Shown here piece after piece: positions 1 to 9,338 of a stretch of DNA of 64,000 nt. The position numbers and the translations under genes are program-made. The stretch is from Alphaproteobacteria bacterium (lineage in GTDB: Bacteria; Pseudomonadota; Alphaproteobacteria; Micropepsales; Micropepsaceae). How positions within the stretch are numbered: position 1 is the stretch's first letter; the number at the start of each line of letters is the position of its first letter. The DNA lies in the NCBI GenBank assembly GCA_016124635.1, contig WGNJ01000014.1, positions 1 to 64,000 on the forward strand. Reading direction: 5' to 3'. The notes below the pieces were generated by a model. It did no database searches and had not been told where the DNA came from. It was given only the letters and a program-made list of their open reading frames with translations.

Positions 1-98
1 GACAATGGAAGCTGACTGCGACCGCGCTGTACGGGTTGCATCCGCCGCGGGATACAGGCATTAAGACCGGCCCCGCGGCACCCCCGTGGGAGACGGAT

Positions 99-192
99 GG
101 AGCTGTGGCCGAGAGGCTGAAGGCGGCGGTTTGCTAAACCGTTATACGGTTGAAAAGCCGTATCGAGGGTTCGAATCCCTCCGGCTCCGCCA
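99..192 (+). tRNA. tRNA-Ser (anticodon GCU)
   Basis: This folds as a serine tRNA. The acceptor arm GGAGCTG pairs with CGGCTCC and is followed by discriminator G and an encoded CCA at 190-192. The anticodon loop TTGCTAA gives GCU, which reads AGC/AGU. A long variable arm (about 141-163, ATACGG with CCGTAT) marks a class II tRNA, and the T arm carries GGTTCGAATCC. No integrase or att duplication is seen next to it. Confidence 0.97.
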
Positions 193-496
193 GTCAAACG
201 CTACTTGAAAATTGGAAACGCATCTGTTGGCCCGCCCTCGCGGCCTCAATTCGCGCAGGCGATTGACGCGTGCGCGGAGACGGTTGCGTTCGGCGGCAGC
301 TTGATAAGGCATCAACGGAACACCCAAACGAGCAGGCCAGACGAACGCGTGAAGCACAAACAATACGGCTCAGAAAAATAGCGAGAGAGTCTTGCCCGCT
401 GGGGATGAGCAAGACTCTCTCGCTGCCCTTTGCCAAACCCTTGTCTGGGCGTTTCCTCATCCCTCTCGTTTTTGTTTGGCGCGGAGCAAACTCTGA
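193..496. other. Non-coding gap between tRNA-Ser and the SOD gene
   Basis: Apart from the SOD terminator at 373-424, I see no gene here. The short open frames reading through it, including one antisense to the tRNA, lack ribosome binding sites and recognisable sequence. Confidence 0.6.
373..424 (-). terminator. Intrinsic terminator of the SOD gene
   Basis: A perfect 16-bp inverted repeat (380-395 with 409-424) encloses a 13-nt loop. Read on the minus strand it is followed by ATTTTT (379-374). It lies 73 bp past the SOD stop codon, so it fits a rho-independent terminator for that gene. On the plus strand no T-run follows. Confidence 0.85.
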
Positions 497-1168
497 CTAT
501 TTTCCGGCGACCGCGGCTTCGGCCGGCGCATGCATCGGACCGACCGTGCGATCGATCATGCCGGACACCTTGGCCTTGACCAGATTCTCATTCGCGAATT
601 CCCAATTCAGCAGGGAATTGAGGAACCGATCCGCGTACTCGTCGCGCTTGGCGCCGTAGTCCGGGTAGTACGCGTGTTCCCACAGATCCATGCCGATGAT
701 CGGCTGCAAGCCCCGCAAGATTGGCGTATAGGCATCCTTGGTGGTGACGATCTTCAGTCGTCCGACGTCGTAGACCAACCATAGCCAGCCACCGCCGAAT
801 TGCGCGGCGGCAGCCTTCTTCCAGCGTGCTGCAAAGTTTTTGTAGTTTTTGAAATCCGAATTGATTTGAGCGCGCATCGCATCGATCGGCAGACCGCCGC
901 CGCCCGCTTTCATCGAGCGCCAATAGAATGCGTGGTTCCAAGATTCCGCTGCGCAGTTGAAGAGCTCGGAGCGTGCGCCGCGCGGTGCTGCGCGCCGCAG
1001 AATCTCGTCGAGCGTCGCATCCGCCAGCGGGCCGCTCGCAACAAGCTCGTTCAGTCGCGCGACGTAGCGGCAATGATGGTCGGTGAAGTGCCTTTCAACG
1101 GAAGCCGGCATCAAGACAGGTGCGAGCGCCGCGGCATTGTAAGGCAAAGTCGGCATGGAAATTGTCAT
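497..1168 (-). CDS. Superoxide dismutase, Fe/Mn family
   Basis: 223 aa, a usual length for the family. It dismutates superoxide. The metal ligands are readable as His27, His79 (WNHAFYW), Asp161 and His165 (MDLWEHAYY), and FGGGWLWLV matches the FGSGW core. At the Mn-type Gln position it has Ala146, as in iron enzymes. At the Fe-type Gln position (NAAQxWNH) it has Glu75 (CAAESWNH), which is unusual. The start has a strong GAGGAGGG ribosome site; no signal peptide is seen, so it should be cytoplasmic. It stands alone, divergent from the glucan operon. A 7-bp inverted repeat (1201-1207/1214-1220) lies in its leader. The metal cannot be assigned safely. Confidence 0.93.
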   Translation of the reverse strand: MTISMPTLPYNAAALAPVLMPASVERHFTDHHCRYVARLNELVASGPLADATLDEILRRAAPRGARSELFNCAAESWNHAFYWRSMKAGGGGLPIDAMRAQINSDFKNYKNFAARWKKAAAAQFGGGWLWLVYDVGRLKIVTTKDAYTPILRGLQPIIGMDLWEHAYYPDYGAKRDEYADRFLNSLLNWEFANENLVKAKVSGMIDRTVGPMHAPAEAAVAGK

Positions 1169-1818
1169 GGAATCCCTCCTCAGGATTGAATGAGCCCGGG
1201 ATCGGCCACACGGGGCCGATAAAAAGGTCGGGCGGGAAGTGCTTGAATGGTCGGTTCGGCTCGTGCCGAAAGAGGGTGCTAAGCAGCCCTAAGACCAATC
1301 TCCGCAAGCGGCGGAGCAGCAAAAAACCACATAAAAATAGCGGTTATCACGTTACGAAGGCAAGCCGAAATTCTTGCCATTTTGATGCAATGATCTTGAA
1401 AAAATTTCTTCTCGTTTGACGTCGCGCAAATTTTCTTTCGGACGAACTTCGAAAGTTAGTCCCCGTAGAAAAGTTGGTCCCGTAGAATTGCACGTTGTCG
1501 AAAACGGTGCGTGCTCACGAATTCAGCAGATAAGAGTCAACGAGTGACGTAGCTGGCTTTGCGACTCTCTACAAATTTCGAATATCGCCCTGAGTCCGAC
1601 AGCTGACGGCGGCGCCGTCGCTAACTACGGAACTTTTGCGTACATCGTCGGCACACGGATTAAACAACGCGCGTTTATTCCCGATTGCCAAGTCGTGCAC
1701 GTTGCATGCGCGATTGAAAGCGAGTGCGTGGGGTTGACCGTCGATCTCGCTCGTCTAGACTGACGGTCGTTGCAGGACGCAGGAACGTTTCCGCGAACTC
1801 GTAGCGTAAGGAGGCGTT
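1169..1818. other. Long intergenic region between SOD and glgE
   Basis: 650 bp without a convincing gene. It is locally AT-rich around 1320-1440 and contains a short imperfect direct repeat near 1455-1487 (GTTAGTCCCCGTAGAA / GTTGGTCCCGTAGAA). The SOD leader lies at the left and the glgE promoter candidate at the right. No GGAAC-N16/17-CGTT promoter for glgE was found. Confidence 0.55.
1734..1761 (+). promoter_or_regulatory. Possible sigma-70 promoter for the glucan/trehalose operon
   Basis: TTGACC (1734-1739), a 16-nt spacer and TAGACT (1756-1761) resemble housekeeping -35/-10 boxes. Initiation near 1768 would give a leader of about 50 nt before the glgE GTG. This is a motif match only. Confidence 0.4.
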
Positions 1819-3837
1819 GTGCAGAGCGAACGACAAATTCGCGTGCACCATCGTCATTGGAATCCGCTTAGCCGCGTGGTGATCGAGGACGTTCGTCCGC
1901 AGTTGGATGGCGGTCGCTACCCCATTAAGCGAATTGTCGGCGAGGTGCTCGAAGTCTGGGCCGATGTGTTTTGCGATGGACACGATGTCCTCGCAGCGGC
2001 CGTCAAATATCGCGAGTGCGATAAGGAGGATTGGCAGAGTGCGCCCATGCACTTTGTCGACAACGACCGCTGGTCGGGACAATTCGAGCTCAAACGGAAC
2101 TGCCGCTACGTCTACACCGTCGAGGCCTGGGTCGACGTGTTCGAGTCCTGGCGTCAAGACACGCGCAAGAAGTTCGACGCCGGCCAGAACGTCGAACTCG
2201 AGCTCATCGAAGGGGTAGATCACGTTCGCAAAGCTGCGGCCGGCAGCGTGGCCGAGAAAGGTGATGCCGCCGCGCTGAAGCGTCTCGCCTCCAAGCTTGA
2301 GCGCGAGGCCACCTACGACGAGCGCCGTCAGACCCTGTTCAGTGATGAGGTCGTGGCGCTCATGCAGCGTTGCGGCGAACGCGCCTACAAGACCGAATAT
2401 TTCCGCCAATTGGAGCTTGTCGTCGATCGCAAGGCGGCGGCATTTGCCGCTTGGTACGAGATGTTTCCGCGCTCGCAAGGGAAGGTGCCCGGCAAAGGGG
2501 CGACATTCCAGGATTGCATCGACCGGATCCCGGCGGTGCGTGAGCTCGGCTTCGACGTACTCTATTTCGTGCCCATTCATCCGATCGGCCGGGTCAACCG
2601 GAAGGGCGCAAACAACTCATTGACCGTAAAGCCCGACGATCCAGGTTGCCCCTACGCGATCGGCTCGACCGAAGGCGGCCACACCGCCGTCCATCCGGAG
2701 CTTGGGACGCTCGAAGACTTTCGCCGTCTCGTTTCGGTCGCCGAAGAGAACGGGATGGACGTCGCGCTCGACTTCGCCGTCCAATGCGCCCCCGACCATC
2801 CGTGGATCGCCGAGCACAAGGACTGGTTCAAATACCGTCCCGACGGCACGATCAAATACGCTGAGAACCCGCCGAAGAAATATCAGGATATCGTCAACGT
2901 CGATTTCTACGGTCGCGAACGCGAGGCGACGTGGATCGCTTTGAGGGACATCGTCCTCTTCTGGGTTCGAAACGGTGTGAAGATCTTTCGCGTCGACAAC
3001 CCGCACACGAAGCCGGTGCCGTTTTGGGAGTGGCTGATCAGGGAAGTGCAGTCGGCTCACCCTGAGACCATCTTCCTTTCCGAGGCCTTCACTCGGCCAA
3101 AAATGCTGAAGGTGCTGGCGAAAGCCGGCTTCAGCCAATCCTACAGCTACTTCACGTGGCGCAACTTCAAGCAGGAGATCATCGACTATCTGACCGAGCT
3201 GACGCGCGGCGAGTGCCGCGAATATCTGCGGCCGAATTTCTTTACGAACACACCGGATATCCTGCCGCCGATCTTGCAGCGGGGCGGCCGGCCCGCGTTT
3301 CAAATGCGCCTCGTTCTAGCCGCCACGCTGTCGAGCGTTTACGGCATCTATAACGGCTACGAGCTTTGCGAAAACACGGCGATCCCCGATACCGAGGAAT
3401 ACCTCGATTCCGAAAAGTATCAGTACAAGGTTTGGGATTGGGACCGTCCCGGCAACATCAAAGACTACGTGTCGGCGATCAACCGCGCGCGCCGCGAGAA
3501 CGCAGCGCTCCATGAATTCGCCAACCTCAGTTTCTATCCGTCGTCATCCGACTCGATTCTCTTCTACGGGAAGATGACGCAGGACCGCTCCAACATGATC
3601 TTCGTGGCGGTCAATCTGGATCCGTTCGAAGCGCACGAAGCGGAAATCGAGTTCCCGCTCAACGATATGCAAATCGGCGGCGACGACGCGTTCGAGGCCG
3701 AGGATCTGTTCGACGGTACGCGTCATCTGTGGCGCGGCGCGAAGCATCGCGTGCGCCTCGATCCGGCGACAAACCCCGCAACCATCCTTCGGGTTACGCC
3801 GTTTAGGCATGTCGACTATGCGTCGCCTTGTTTCTGA
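1819..3837 (+). CDS. glgE: Alpha-1,4-glucan:maltose-1-phosphate maltosyltransferase (GlgE)
   Basis: 672 aa, full length for GlgE. The enzyme extends linear alpha-1,4-glucan two glucoses at a time from maltose 1-phosphate. The N-terminal region carries the family signature VIEDVRPQLDGGRYPIKR and an all-beta domain, followed by a GH13_3 barrel. The expected catalytic residues are Asp393 (FRVDNPHTKP), Glu422 (FLSEAFTRP) and Asp480 (TNTPDILP). The start is GTG, with TAAGGAGG five bases upstream. It is the first gene of the operon; the next gene begins 8 bp after its stop and makes its substrate. It should be cytoplasmic. Confidence 0.95.
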   Translation: MQSERQIRVHHRHWNPLSRVVIEDVRPQLDGGRYPIKRIVGEVLEVWADVFCDGHDVLAAAVKYRECDKEDWQSAPMHFVDNDRWSGQFELKRNCRYVYTVEAWVDVFESWRQDTRKKFDAGQNVELELIEGVDHVRKAAAGSVAEKGDAAALKRLASKLEREATYDERRQTLFSDEVVALMQRCGERAYKTEYFRQLELVVDRKAAAFAAWYEMFPRSQGKVPGKGATFQDCIDRIPAVRELGFDVLYFVPIHPIGRVNRKGANNSLTVKPDDPGCPYAIGSTEGGHTAVHPELGTLEDFRRLVSVAEENGMDVALDFAVQCAPDHPWIAEHKDWFKYRPDGTIKYAENPPKKYQDIVNVDFYGREREATWIALRDIVLFWVRNGVKIFRVDNPHTKPVPFWEWLIREVQSAHPETIFLSEAFTRPKMLKVLAKAGFSQSYSYFTWRNFKQEIIDYLTELTRGECREYLRPNFFTNTPDILPPILQRGGRPAFQMRLVLAATLSSVYGIYNGYELCENTAIPDTEEYLDSEKYQYKVWDWDRPGNIKDYVSAINRARRENAALHEFANLSFYPSSSDSILFYGKMTQDRSNMIFVAVNLDPFEAHEAEIEFPLNDMQIGGDDAFEAEDLFDGTRHLWRGAKHRVRLDPATNPATILRVTPFRHVDYASPCF

Positions 3838-3845
3838 GAGGTTGA

Positions 3846-6800
3846 ATGAAGCCGGCCGAGCCACGTTGGTACAAAGATGCCGTCGTCTACGAAGCGCATG
3901 TCAAAGCGTTCTTCGACTCGGACGGCGACGGCGTCGGTGATTTTGCGGGACTCACGCAGAAGCTCGACTATCTGCAGGATCTTGGCGTCACGGCGCTTTG
4001 GTTGCTGCCGTTCTATCCGTCGCCGCTCCGCGACGATGGCTACGACATAGCCGACTACCGCGAGATTCACCCGTCCTACGGGAGCATGCGCGACTTCAAG
4101 CACTTCACGCGACAAGCGCATGATCGAAACATCAAGGTGATAACCGAGCTGGTTATCAACCACACGTCGGATCAGCACCCGTGGTTTCAGCGCGCGCGTC
4201 AGGCGCCCTCGGGCTCCGCGTATCGCGATTGGTACGTCTGGAGCGACAACGACACGCGCTTCAACGGCACGCGGATCATCTTCACCGACACCGAGACCTC
4301 GAATTGGGCCTGGGACCCGGTCGCCAAGGCCTATTACTGGCACCGCTTCTTTTCGCATCAACCCGATCTGAATTTCGACAACCCGCAAGTCGTCAAGGCC
4401 GTGATCAATACGATGCGGTACTGGTTCGACATGGGGGTCGACGGGATGCGCTTGGACGCCATCCCTTATCTCTGCGAGCGCGAAGGCACGTCGAATGAGA
4501 ATCTCGGCGCGACGCATGCGGTGATCAAGCGCCTGCGCGCGGCATTGGATGCCGAGTATCCCGATCGCATGTTCCTAGCCGAGGCCAATCAATGGCCCGA
4601 AGACGTGCAGCAGTATTTCGGTGAGGGTGACGAGTGCCATATGGCCTATCACTTTCCGCTGATGCCGCGCATGTACATGGCGATCGCGCAGGAGGATCGC
4701 CATCCGATCACCGACATCATGAGACAGACGCCCGAGATACCGGACTCGTGCCAATGGGCGATCTTCCTTCGCAATCATGACGAGTTGACGCTCGAGATGG
4801 TGACGGACTCGGAGCGCGACTATCTGTGGCACACCTACGCCTCAGACCGCCGCGCCCGCATCAATCTCGGCATCCGCCGCCGGCTCGCGCCGTTGCTCGA
4901 GAACGATCGGCGCAAGATCGAATTGATGAAGAGCCTGCTCCTGTCGATGCCCGGAACGCCGTTCCTCTACTACGGCGACGAAATCGGCATGGGCGACAAC
5001 ATCTTTCTTGGCGATCGCAACGGCGTCCGCACGCCGATGCAGTGGACGCCCGACCGCAACGGAGGATTTTCGCGCGCCGATCCGGCGAGCCTCTATTTGC
5101 CGCCGCTGATGGACCCGATCTACGGCTATCAATCGGTGAACGTCGAAGCGCAGTCCCGCAATCCGCACTCGCTGCTGAACTGGACCAAGCGCATGATTGC
5201 CATCCGTCAGGCGCGCCATGTGTTCGGACGCGGGACGCTGACGTTTCTCTATCCATCTAATCGCAGCATCCTCGCCTATCTGCGCATCTTGGACGACGAG
5301 GTGGTGCTCTGCGTCGCCAATCTCTCGCGTTCGGCCCAAGCATTTGAACTCGACTTGTCTGCGTACGCGGGCCGCGTGCCCATTGAGTTGATCGGGCGCA
5401 GCTCATTTCCGCTGGTTGGGTCGGACCCTTACCGATTGACCTTGCAAGGCCATGCCTTCCTCTGGTTCCAGCTTGCAAATCCGTCGGACCTGCGCGCCGC
5501 ACCCGCCGCCGCGGCCGAACGGCTGCCGGAATTTGTCACGCTGGTGTTGAGCGAGGGCTGGGCAACGCTTTCCAGCGGCCGAACGAAGACAATATTCGAA
5601 GATGAGGTTCTTCGGGCTTATCTGCCGCTACGGCGCTGGTACGCCGCCAAGGATACGAAACTGGTCTCCGCATCCGTCGCGGCCTCGTGTCATCTCAAAG
5701 GGCCTGGCGACGGTTGGCTGCTGACGATCCTGGAAACGAAATTCGCAGACGATCGGCCTGCGCAACGCTATCTGATGCCGTTGATGGCCGATTGGCGCGA
5801 AGTACACACGCTTCCGGCAACGACGCAGGCCCTGACCCTAGCAAGGCTACGAAAGGGCCCGCGCGAGGGAACACTCTACGACGCCGCCGCCGACGATGCC
5901 TTCGCGCTGGCGATCGTGGACGCCGTCAAGCAAAACATCCAACACACCGCATCAAGTGGAAACGTAAAGTTCGCGTCGACGCATGCGTTCGCCGAACACG
6001 AAGTGCCCGAACAACTCGTGGTGAGACAGCTTGGTGTCGAGCAGAGCAATACCTCGGTGCTGATTGAGGACTATCTGGTTCTCAAACTCTATCGGCGCTT
6101 GACGCCTGGCGTGCATCCCGAGCTCGAGATGGGCCGTTTCCTCACCGACACCGCGAACTTCAGAAACGTGCCGCCGCTCTTGGGATCGATTGAGTTCGAA
6201 GAGCAGAACGGCGAGCGGACGGCGCTCGGTTGTCTCCATGGCTTCGTGCGCAACCAAGGGGACGGCTGGTCGTACACCCGGACATATCTGTCGCGGTTCT
6301 TGGATGAGTGCGTCGTACTGCCTGCCGAAGAACTGGCCGCGCGGAAGGACGACCACGACCTCTATGTCGGTCAACTGCATACGCTCGGCGTGCGCACTGC
6401 CGAGTTGCATCACGCCCTCTGCTCGCCCACCACCGATCAGGCGTTCCGGACCGAACGCTTCACGAATAGCGATCTTCAATCCTACCTGCGCGCGGTGCGC
6501 GAGGGCGCGACGTCGGCGCTCAAGGCGTTGAGCGAACGTATCAAGTCGCTACCGGAGGACATTCAGCAATCGGCGCGAATCCTGCTCGACAACAAACGGC
6601 AAGCGATGAGCGCGATCGGCATGGGTCTGCCCTCGTCGTTGGAGACGATGAAATCGCGCTATCACGGCGACTACCACTTGGGTCAAGTCGTGATCATGCA
6701 GAACGACTTCTTCATCCTCGACTTTGAAGGTGAGCCGACCCGGAGCCTGGAGGAAAGGCGCCGCAAACATACGCCGCTCAAGGACGTCGCCGGGCTCTTG

Positions 6801-7109
6801 CGCTCGCTCGATTATGCCGCCTGGGCGGCGCTCGACAGGATTTCCGAGAGCCATCCGGACCGTCGCGAGTTGTTGACGCCGCACGTCATTTCCTGGCGCG
6901 ATTTGAGCCGTGACGCGTTTTTGCGCGCCTATCAGGACTCCATTTCCGGCTGCGCAACCTATCCGGCCGACGTCAAAGCGGCCGAGGCGTTGTTGAATTT
7001 GGCGACGCTGGAAAAGCTCTTCTACGAGATCAAATACGAACTAGCGAACCGGCCGGCTTGGCTGGGCATTCCAATCGCCGGTGCGATCACGGCGCTGGGA
7101 CTCAAATGA
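3846..7109 (+). CDS. treS: Trehalose synthase (TreS) fused to maltokinase (Pep2/Mak)
   Basis: 1087 aa in two enzymes. Residues 1 to about 560 are a GH13_16 trehalose synthase that interconverts trehalose and maltose, with likely nucleophile Asp204 (GMRLDA), acid/base Glu246 (LAEANQWP) and Asp312 (RNHDEL). Residues from about 570 to the end are a maltokinase that makes maltose 1-phosphate with ATP, with the phosphotransferase motifs YHGDYHLGQ (Asp942) and LDFEGEP (Asp959). Such fusions are known in bacteria with the GlgE pathway. The product feeds GlgE upstream in the same operon. The fusion would couple the unfavourable trehalose-maltose equilibrium to ATP use. Confidence 0.95.
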   Translation: MKPAEPRWYKDAVVYEAHVKAFFDSDGDGVGDFAGLTQKLDYLQDLGVTALWLLPFYPSPLRDDGYDIADYREIHPSYGSMRDFKHFTRQAHDRNIKVITELVINHTSDQHPWFQRARQAPSGSAYRDWYVWSDNDTRFNGTRIIFTDTETSNWAWDPVAKAYYWHRFFSHQPDLNFDNPQVVKAVINTMRYWFDMGVDGMRLDAIPYLCEREGTSNENLGATHAVIKRLRAALDAEYPDRMFLAEANQWPEDVQQYFGEGDECHMAYHFPLMPRMYMAIAQEDRHPITDIMRQTPEIPDSCQWAIFLRNHDELTLEMVTDSERDYLWHTYASDRRARINLGIRRRLAPLLENDRRKIELMKSLLLSMPGTPFLYYGDEIGMGDNIFLGDRNGVRTPMQWTPDRNGGFSRADPASLYLPPLMDPIYGYQSVNVEAQSRNPHSLLNWTKRMIAIRQARHVFGRGTLTFLYPSNRSILAYLRILDDEVVLCVANLSRSAQAFELDLSAYAGRVPIELIGRSSFPLVGSDPYRLTLQGHAFLWFQLANPSDLRAAPAAAAERLPEFVTLVLSEGWATLSSGRTKTIFEDEVLRAYLPLRRWYAAKDTKLVSASVAASCHLKGPGDGWLLTILETKFADDRPAQRYLMPLMADWREVHTLPATTQALTLARLRKGPREGTLYDAAADDAFALAIVDAVKQNIQHTASSGNVKFASTHAFAEHEVPEQLVVRQLGVEQSNTSVLIEDYLVLKLYRRLTPGVHPELEMGRFLTDTANFRNVPPLLGSIEFEEQNGERTALGCLHGFVRNQGDGWSYTRTYLSRFLDECVVLPAEELAARKDDHDLYVGQLHTLGVRTAELHHALCSPTTDQAFRTERFTNSDLQSYLRAVREGATSALKALSERIKSLPEDIQQSARILLDNKRQAMSAIGMGLPSSLETMKSRYHGDYHLGQVVIMQNDFFILDFEGEPTRSLEERRRKHTPLKDVAGLLRSLDYAAWAALDRISESHPDRRELLTPHVISWRDLSRDAFLRAYQDSISGCATYPADVKAAEALLNLATLEKLFYEIKYELANRPAWLGIPIAGAITALGLK

Positions 7110-7124
7110 TGCGATGGAGCTGCG

Positions 7125-9335
7125 ATGAGTTCGTGGACAGACACCGGTGAATTGGACGAAGCACGGGCGATCGCGCACGGCAATCACCACGATGCGTTCG
7201 GCTTCCTAGGGCTGCATCAGAAAGACAGCGTCTTCACGGTGCGCGCGTTCATGCCGGGCGCAAAGGAGGCGCGCGTCGTCGACGCGAAGAACGGGCGGAC
7301 CCTCTTCACCCTAACCCCGATGAACGACGACGGCGTGTTTGCCGGCTCAATAAAAGGGCGGAAGAATCCTTTTGCCTATCGGCTTCTCGTCGTGGACGGG
7401 CAGGGGCGCGAGGAGCAGATCGAGGATCCGTATCGCTTTCCACCGTGGCTTGGCGACATCGATGTGCACCTTCTTGCTGAGGGCAACCATTTCAAATCGT
7501 ACGAGAAGCTCGGCGCGCATCCCGCCAAAATGGACGGCGTCGAAGGTGTTGCTTTCGCGGTATGGGCGCCGAATGCGCGCTGCGTAAACGTGGTCGGCGA
7601 ATTCAATCAGTGGAACGATCGCCGTCATCCGATGCGCCTGCGGCACGGCTGCGGTGTGTGGGAGATCTTTATCCCCGGCGCAAAGGTCGGCCAGCGGTAC
7701 AAATTCGCGATTAGAGACGCTGCCGGCAACCTACTGCCGCTCAAGGCAGATCCCTACGCGACCGCGACCGAGGTTCCGCCACAGACCGCCTCGGTCGTGA
7801 GCGATCAGCCGGCGCACCGGTGGACCGACGACGAATGGATGGCCAAGCGTGCGTCGCGCGATCCGAGGGCAGGCCCCATGTCGATCTATGAGGTGCACCT
7901 CGGCTCATGGCGCCGTTCTGCCGGCGACAACGCGGTCCGTCCGAGCTATCGCGAACTGGCTGAACAACTCGTGCCCTACGTGGCCGACATGGGTTTCACG
8001 CACGTCGAATTCCTGCCGGTGAGCGAGCATCCGTTCGAGGGATCTTGGGGCTATCAGCCGTCGGCCATGTTCGCACCGACGAGCCGGTTCGGTTCGCCCG
8101 ACGACTTCCGTGCCTTGGTGGATGCCTTCCACCGTGCCGGGATCGGCGTGATACTTGATTGGGTACCCGGACACTTTCCGAAGGACGCCCACCTTCTTGG
8201 CCGTTTCGACGGCACCGGCCTTTACGAGCACGAGGATCCGCGCCGGGGCGAGCACAAACAGTGGGGTACATTCATTTACAACTACAGCAGAAGCGAGGTC
8301 GCAAACTTTCTGATCTCGAACGCCCTGTTCTGGCTGCGAGAGTTTCACATCGATGGGCTACGCGTCGATGCCGTCGCTTCGATGCTCTACCTCGACTACG
8401 ATCGTGCTGCCGGAGAGTGGATTCCGAACGCGCAAGGCGGCAACCAGAATTTGGAAGCCGTCGAGTTCTTGAAGCGGCTGAACACGATCGTCTATCGCGA
8501 AGTACCGGGCATCATCACCATCGCCGAAGAATCAACGGCGTGGCCGATGGTTTCGCGTCCGGTCGATCAGGGCGGCCTTGGCTTCGGCTTCAAGTGGAAC
8601 ATGGGTTGGATGCACGACACATTGGAATACATGTCGCACGATCCGATTCACCGGCGCTTTCATCACAACGAGCTGACGTTCGGCTTGGTCTACGCTTTCA
8701 GCGAAAATTTCGTCCTTCCGCTGTCTCACGATGAAGTCGTCTATGGGAAACATTCGCTCCTGGGCCGTATGCCGGGGGATCGTTGGCAAAAATTTGCCAA
8801 TCTGCGCGCCTACTACGGCTTCATGTTCACGCACCCGGGCAAGAAACTGCTCTTCATGGGGGGCGAGTTCGCTCAGGAGCACGAGTGGAATCACGACGCC
8901 GCACTCGATTGGCAGTCGCTAGGGGACGAGCTGCACCAAGGAGTTCAGCGCCTCGTCCGCGACCTCAACCGCATCCATCGTGAACTGCCTGCGGTGCACG
9001 AACTCGATTGCGAGAGCGGCGGCTTCGAGTGGATCGACGGCAACGACGGCGACCGGAGCATCCTGGCATATTTGCGCCGCGGCAAGAACGCCCGGGATGT
9101 CGTCGTCACGGTCGTCAACTTCACGCCGGTGGTTCGCGAAGGTTATCTGCTCGGCGTTCCAGAGCCCGGCATCTATCGGGAGATCCTGAACTCGGACGCC
9201 GCATGTTACGGCGGAAGCAACGTCGGCAACGATGGCGCGGTAACGGCGAAGCCAGCGCCAAGTCACGGCAGGGCGCATTCGTTGGAAATTCGATTGCCAC
9301 CACTGGCGAGCGTCGTCTTCGCACTGCAGAGTTGA
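7125..9335 (+). CDS. glgB: 1,4-alpha-glucan branching enzyme
   Basis: 736 aa, the length of bacterial GlgB with an N-terminal extension. It cuts alpha-1,4 chains and rejoins them as alpha-1,6 branches. The order is a CBM48-like beta domain pair (YDLKWLP-type region replaced by [20 protein letters not shown] at about 145-165), a GH13_9 barrel and a C-terminal beta domain. The nucleophile is Asp415 ([12 protein letters not shown]) and the acid/base Glu468 ([10 protein letters not shown]); [10 protein letters not shown] is the third conserved block. It follows the TreS fusion by 15 bp and would branch the chains made by GlgE. Confidence 0.96.
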   Translation: MSSWTDTGELDEARAIAHGNHHDAFGFLGLHQKDSVFTVRAFMPGAKEARVVDAKNGRTLFTLTPMNDDGVFAGSIKGRKNPFAYRLLVVDGQGREEQIEDPYRFPPWLGDIDVHLLAEGNHFKSYEKLGAHPAKMDGVEGVAFAVWAPNARCVNVVGEFNQWNDRRHPMRLRHGCGVWEIFIPGAKVGQRYKFAIRDAAGNLLPLKADPYATATEVPPQTASVVSDQPAHRWTDDEWMAKRASRDPRAGPMSIYEVHLGSWRRSAGDNAVRPSYRELAEQLVPYVADMGFTHVEFLPVSEHPFEGSWGYQPSAMFAPTSRFGSPDDFRALVDAFHRAGIGVILDWVPGHFPKDAHLLGRFDGTGLYEHEDPRRGEHKQWGTFIYNYSRSEVANFLISNALFWLREFHIDGLRVDAVASMLYLDYDRAAGEWIPNAQGGNQNLEAVEFLKRLNTIVYREVPGIITIAEESTAWPMVSRPVDQGGLGFGFKWNMGWMHDTLEYMSHDPIHRRFHHNELTFGLVYAFSENFVLPLSHDEVVYGKHSLLGRMPGDRWQKFANLRAYYGFMFTHPGKKLLFMGGEFAQEHEWNHDAALDWQSLGDELHQGVQRLVRDLNRIHRELPAVHELDCESGGFEWIDGNDGDRSILAYLRRGKNARDVVVTVVNFTPVVREGYLLGVPEPGIYREILNSDAACYGGSNVGNDGAVTAKPAPSHGRAHSLEIRLPPLASVVFALQS

Positions 9336-9338
9336 CGG

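Noticed and set aside
142-363. Minus-strand open frame across the tRNA-Ser
   Set aside because: Its C-terminal part is simply the antisense of the tRNA, a common artefact, and there is no ribosome site.
99-496. Integrated element at tRNA-Ser
   Set aside because: No integrase, no repeat of the tRNA 3' end, and the next gene is a normal SOD with terminator.
1629-1806. GGAAC sequences before glgE as EcfG promoters
   Set aside because: GGAAC occurs at 1629 and 1782, but no CGTT lies 16-17 bp downstream of either one.
1675-2580. 301-residue minus-strand frame opposite glgE
   Set aside because: It lies over a clear glgE coding sequence and shows no family features; it is a high-GC shadow.
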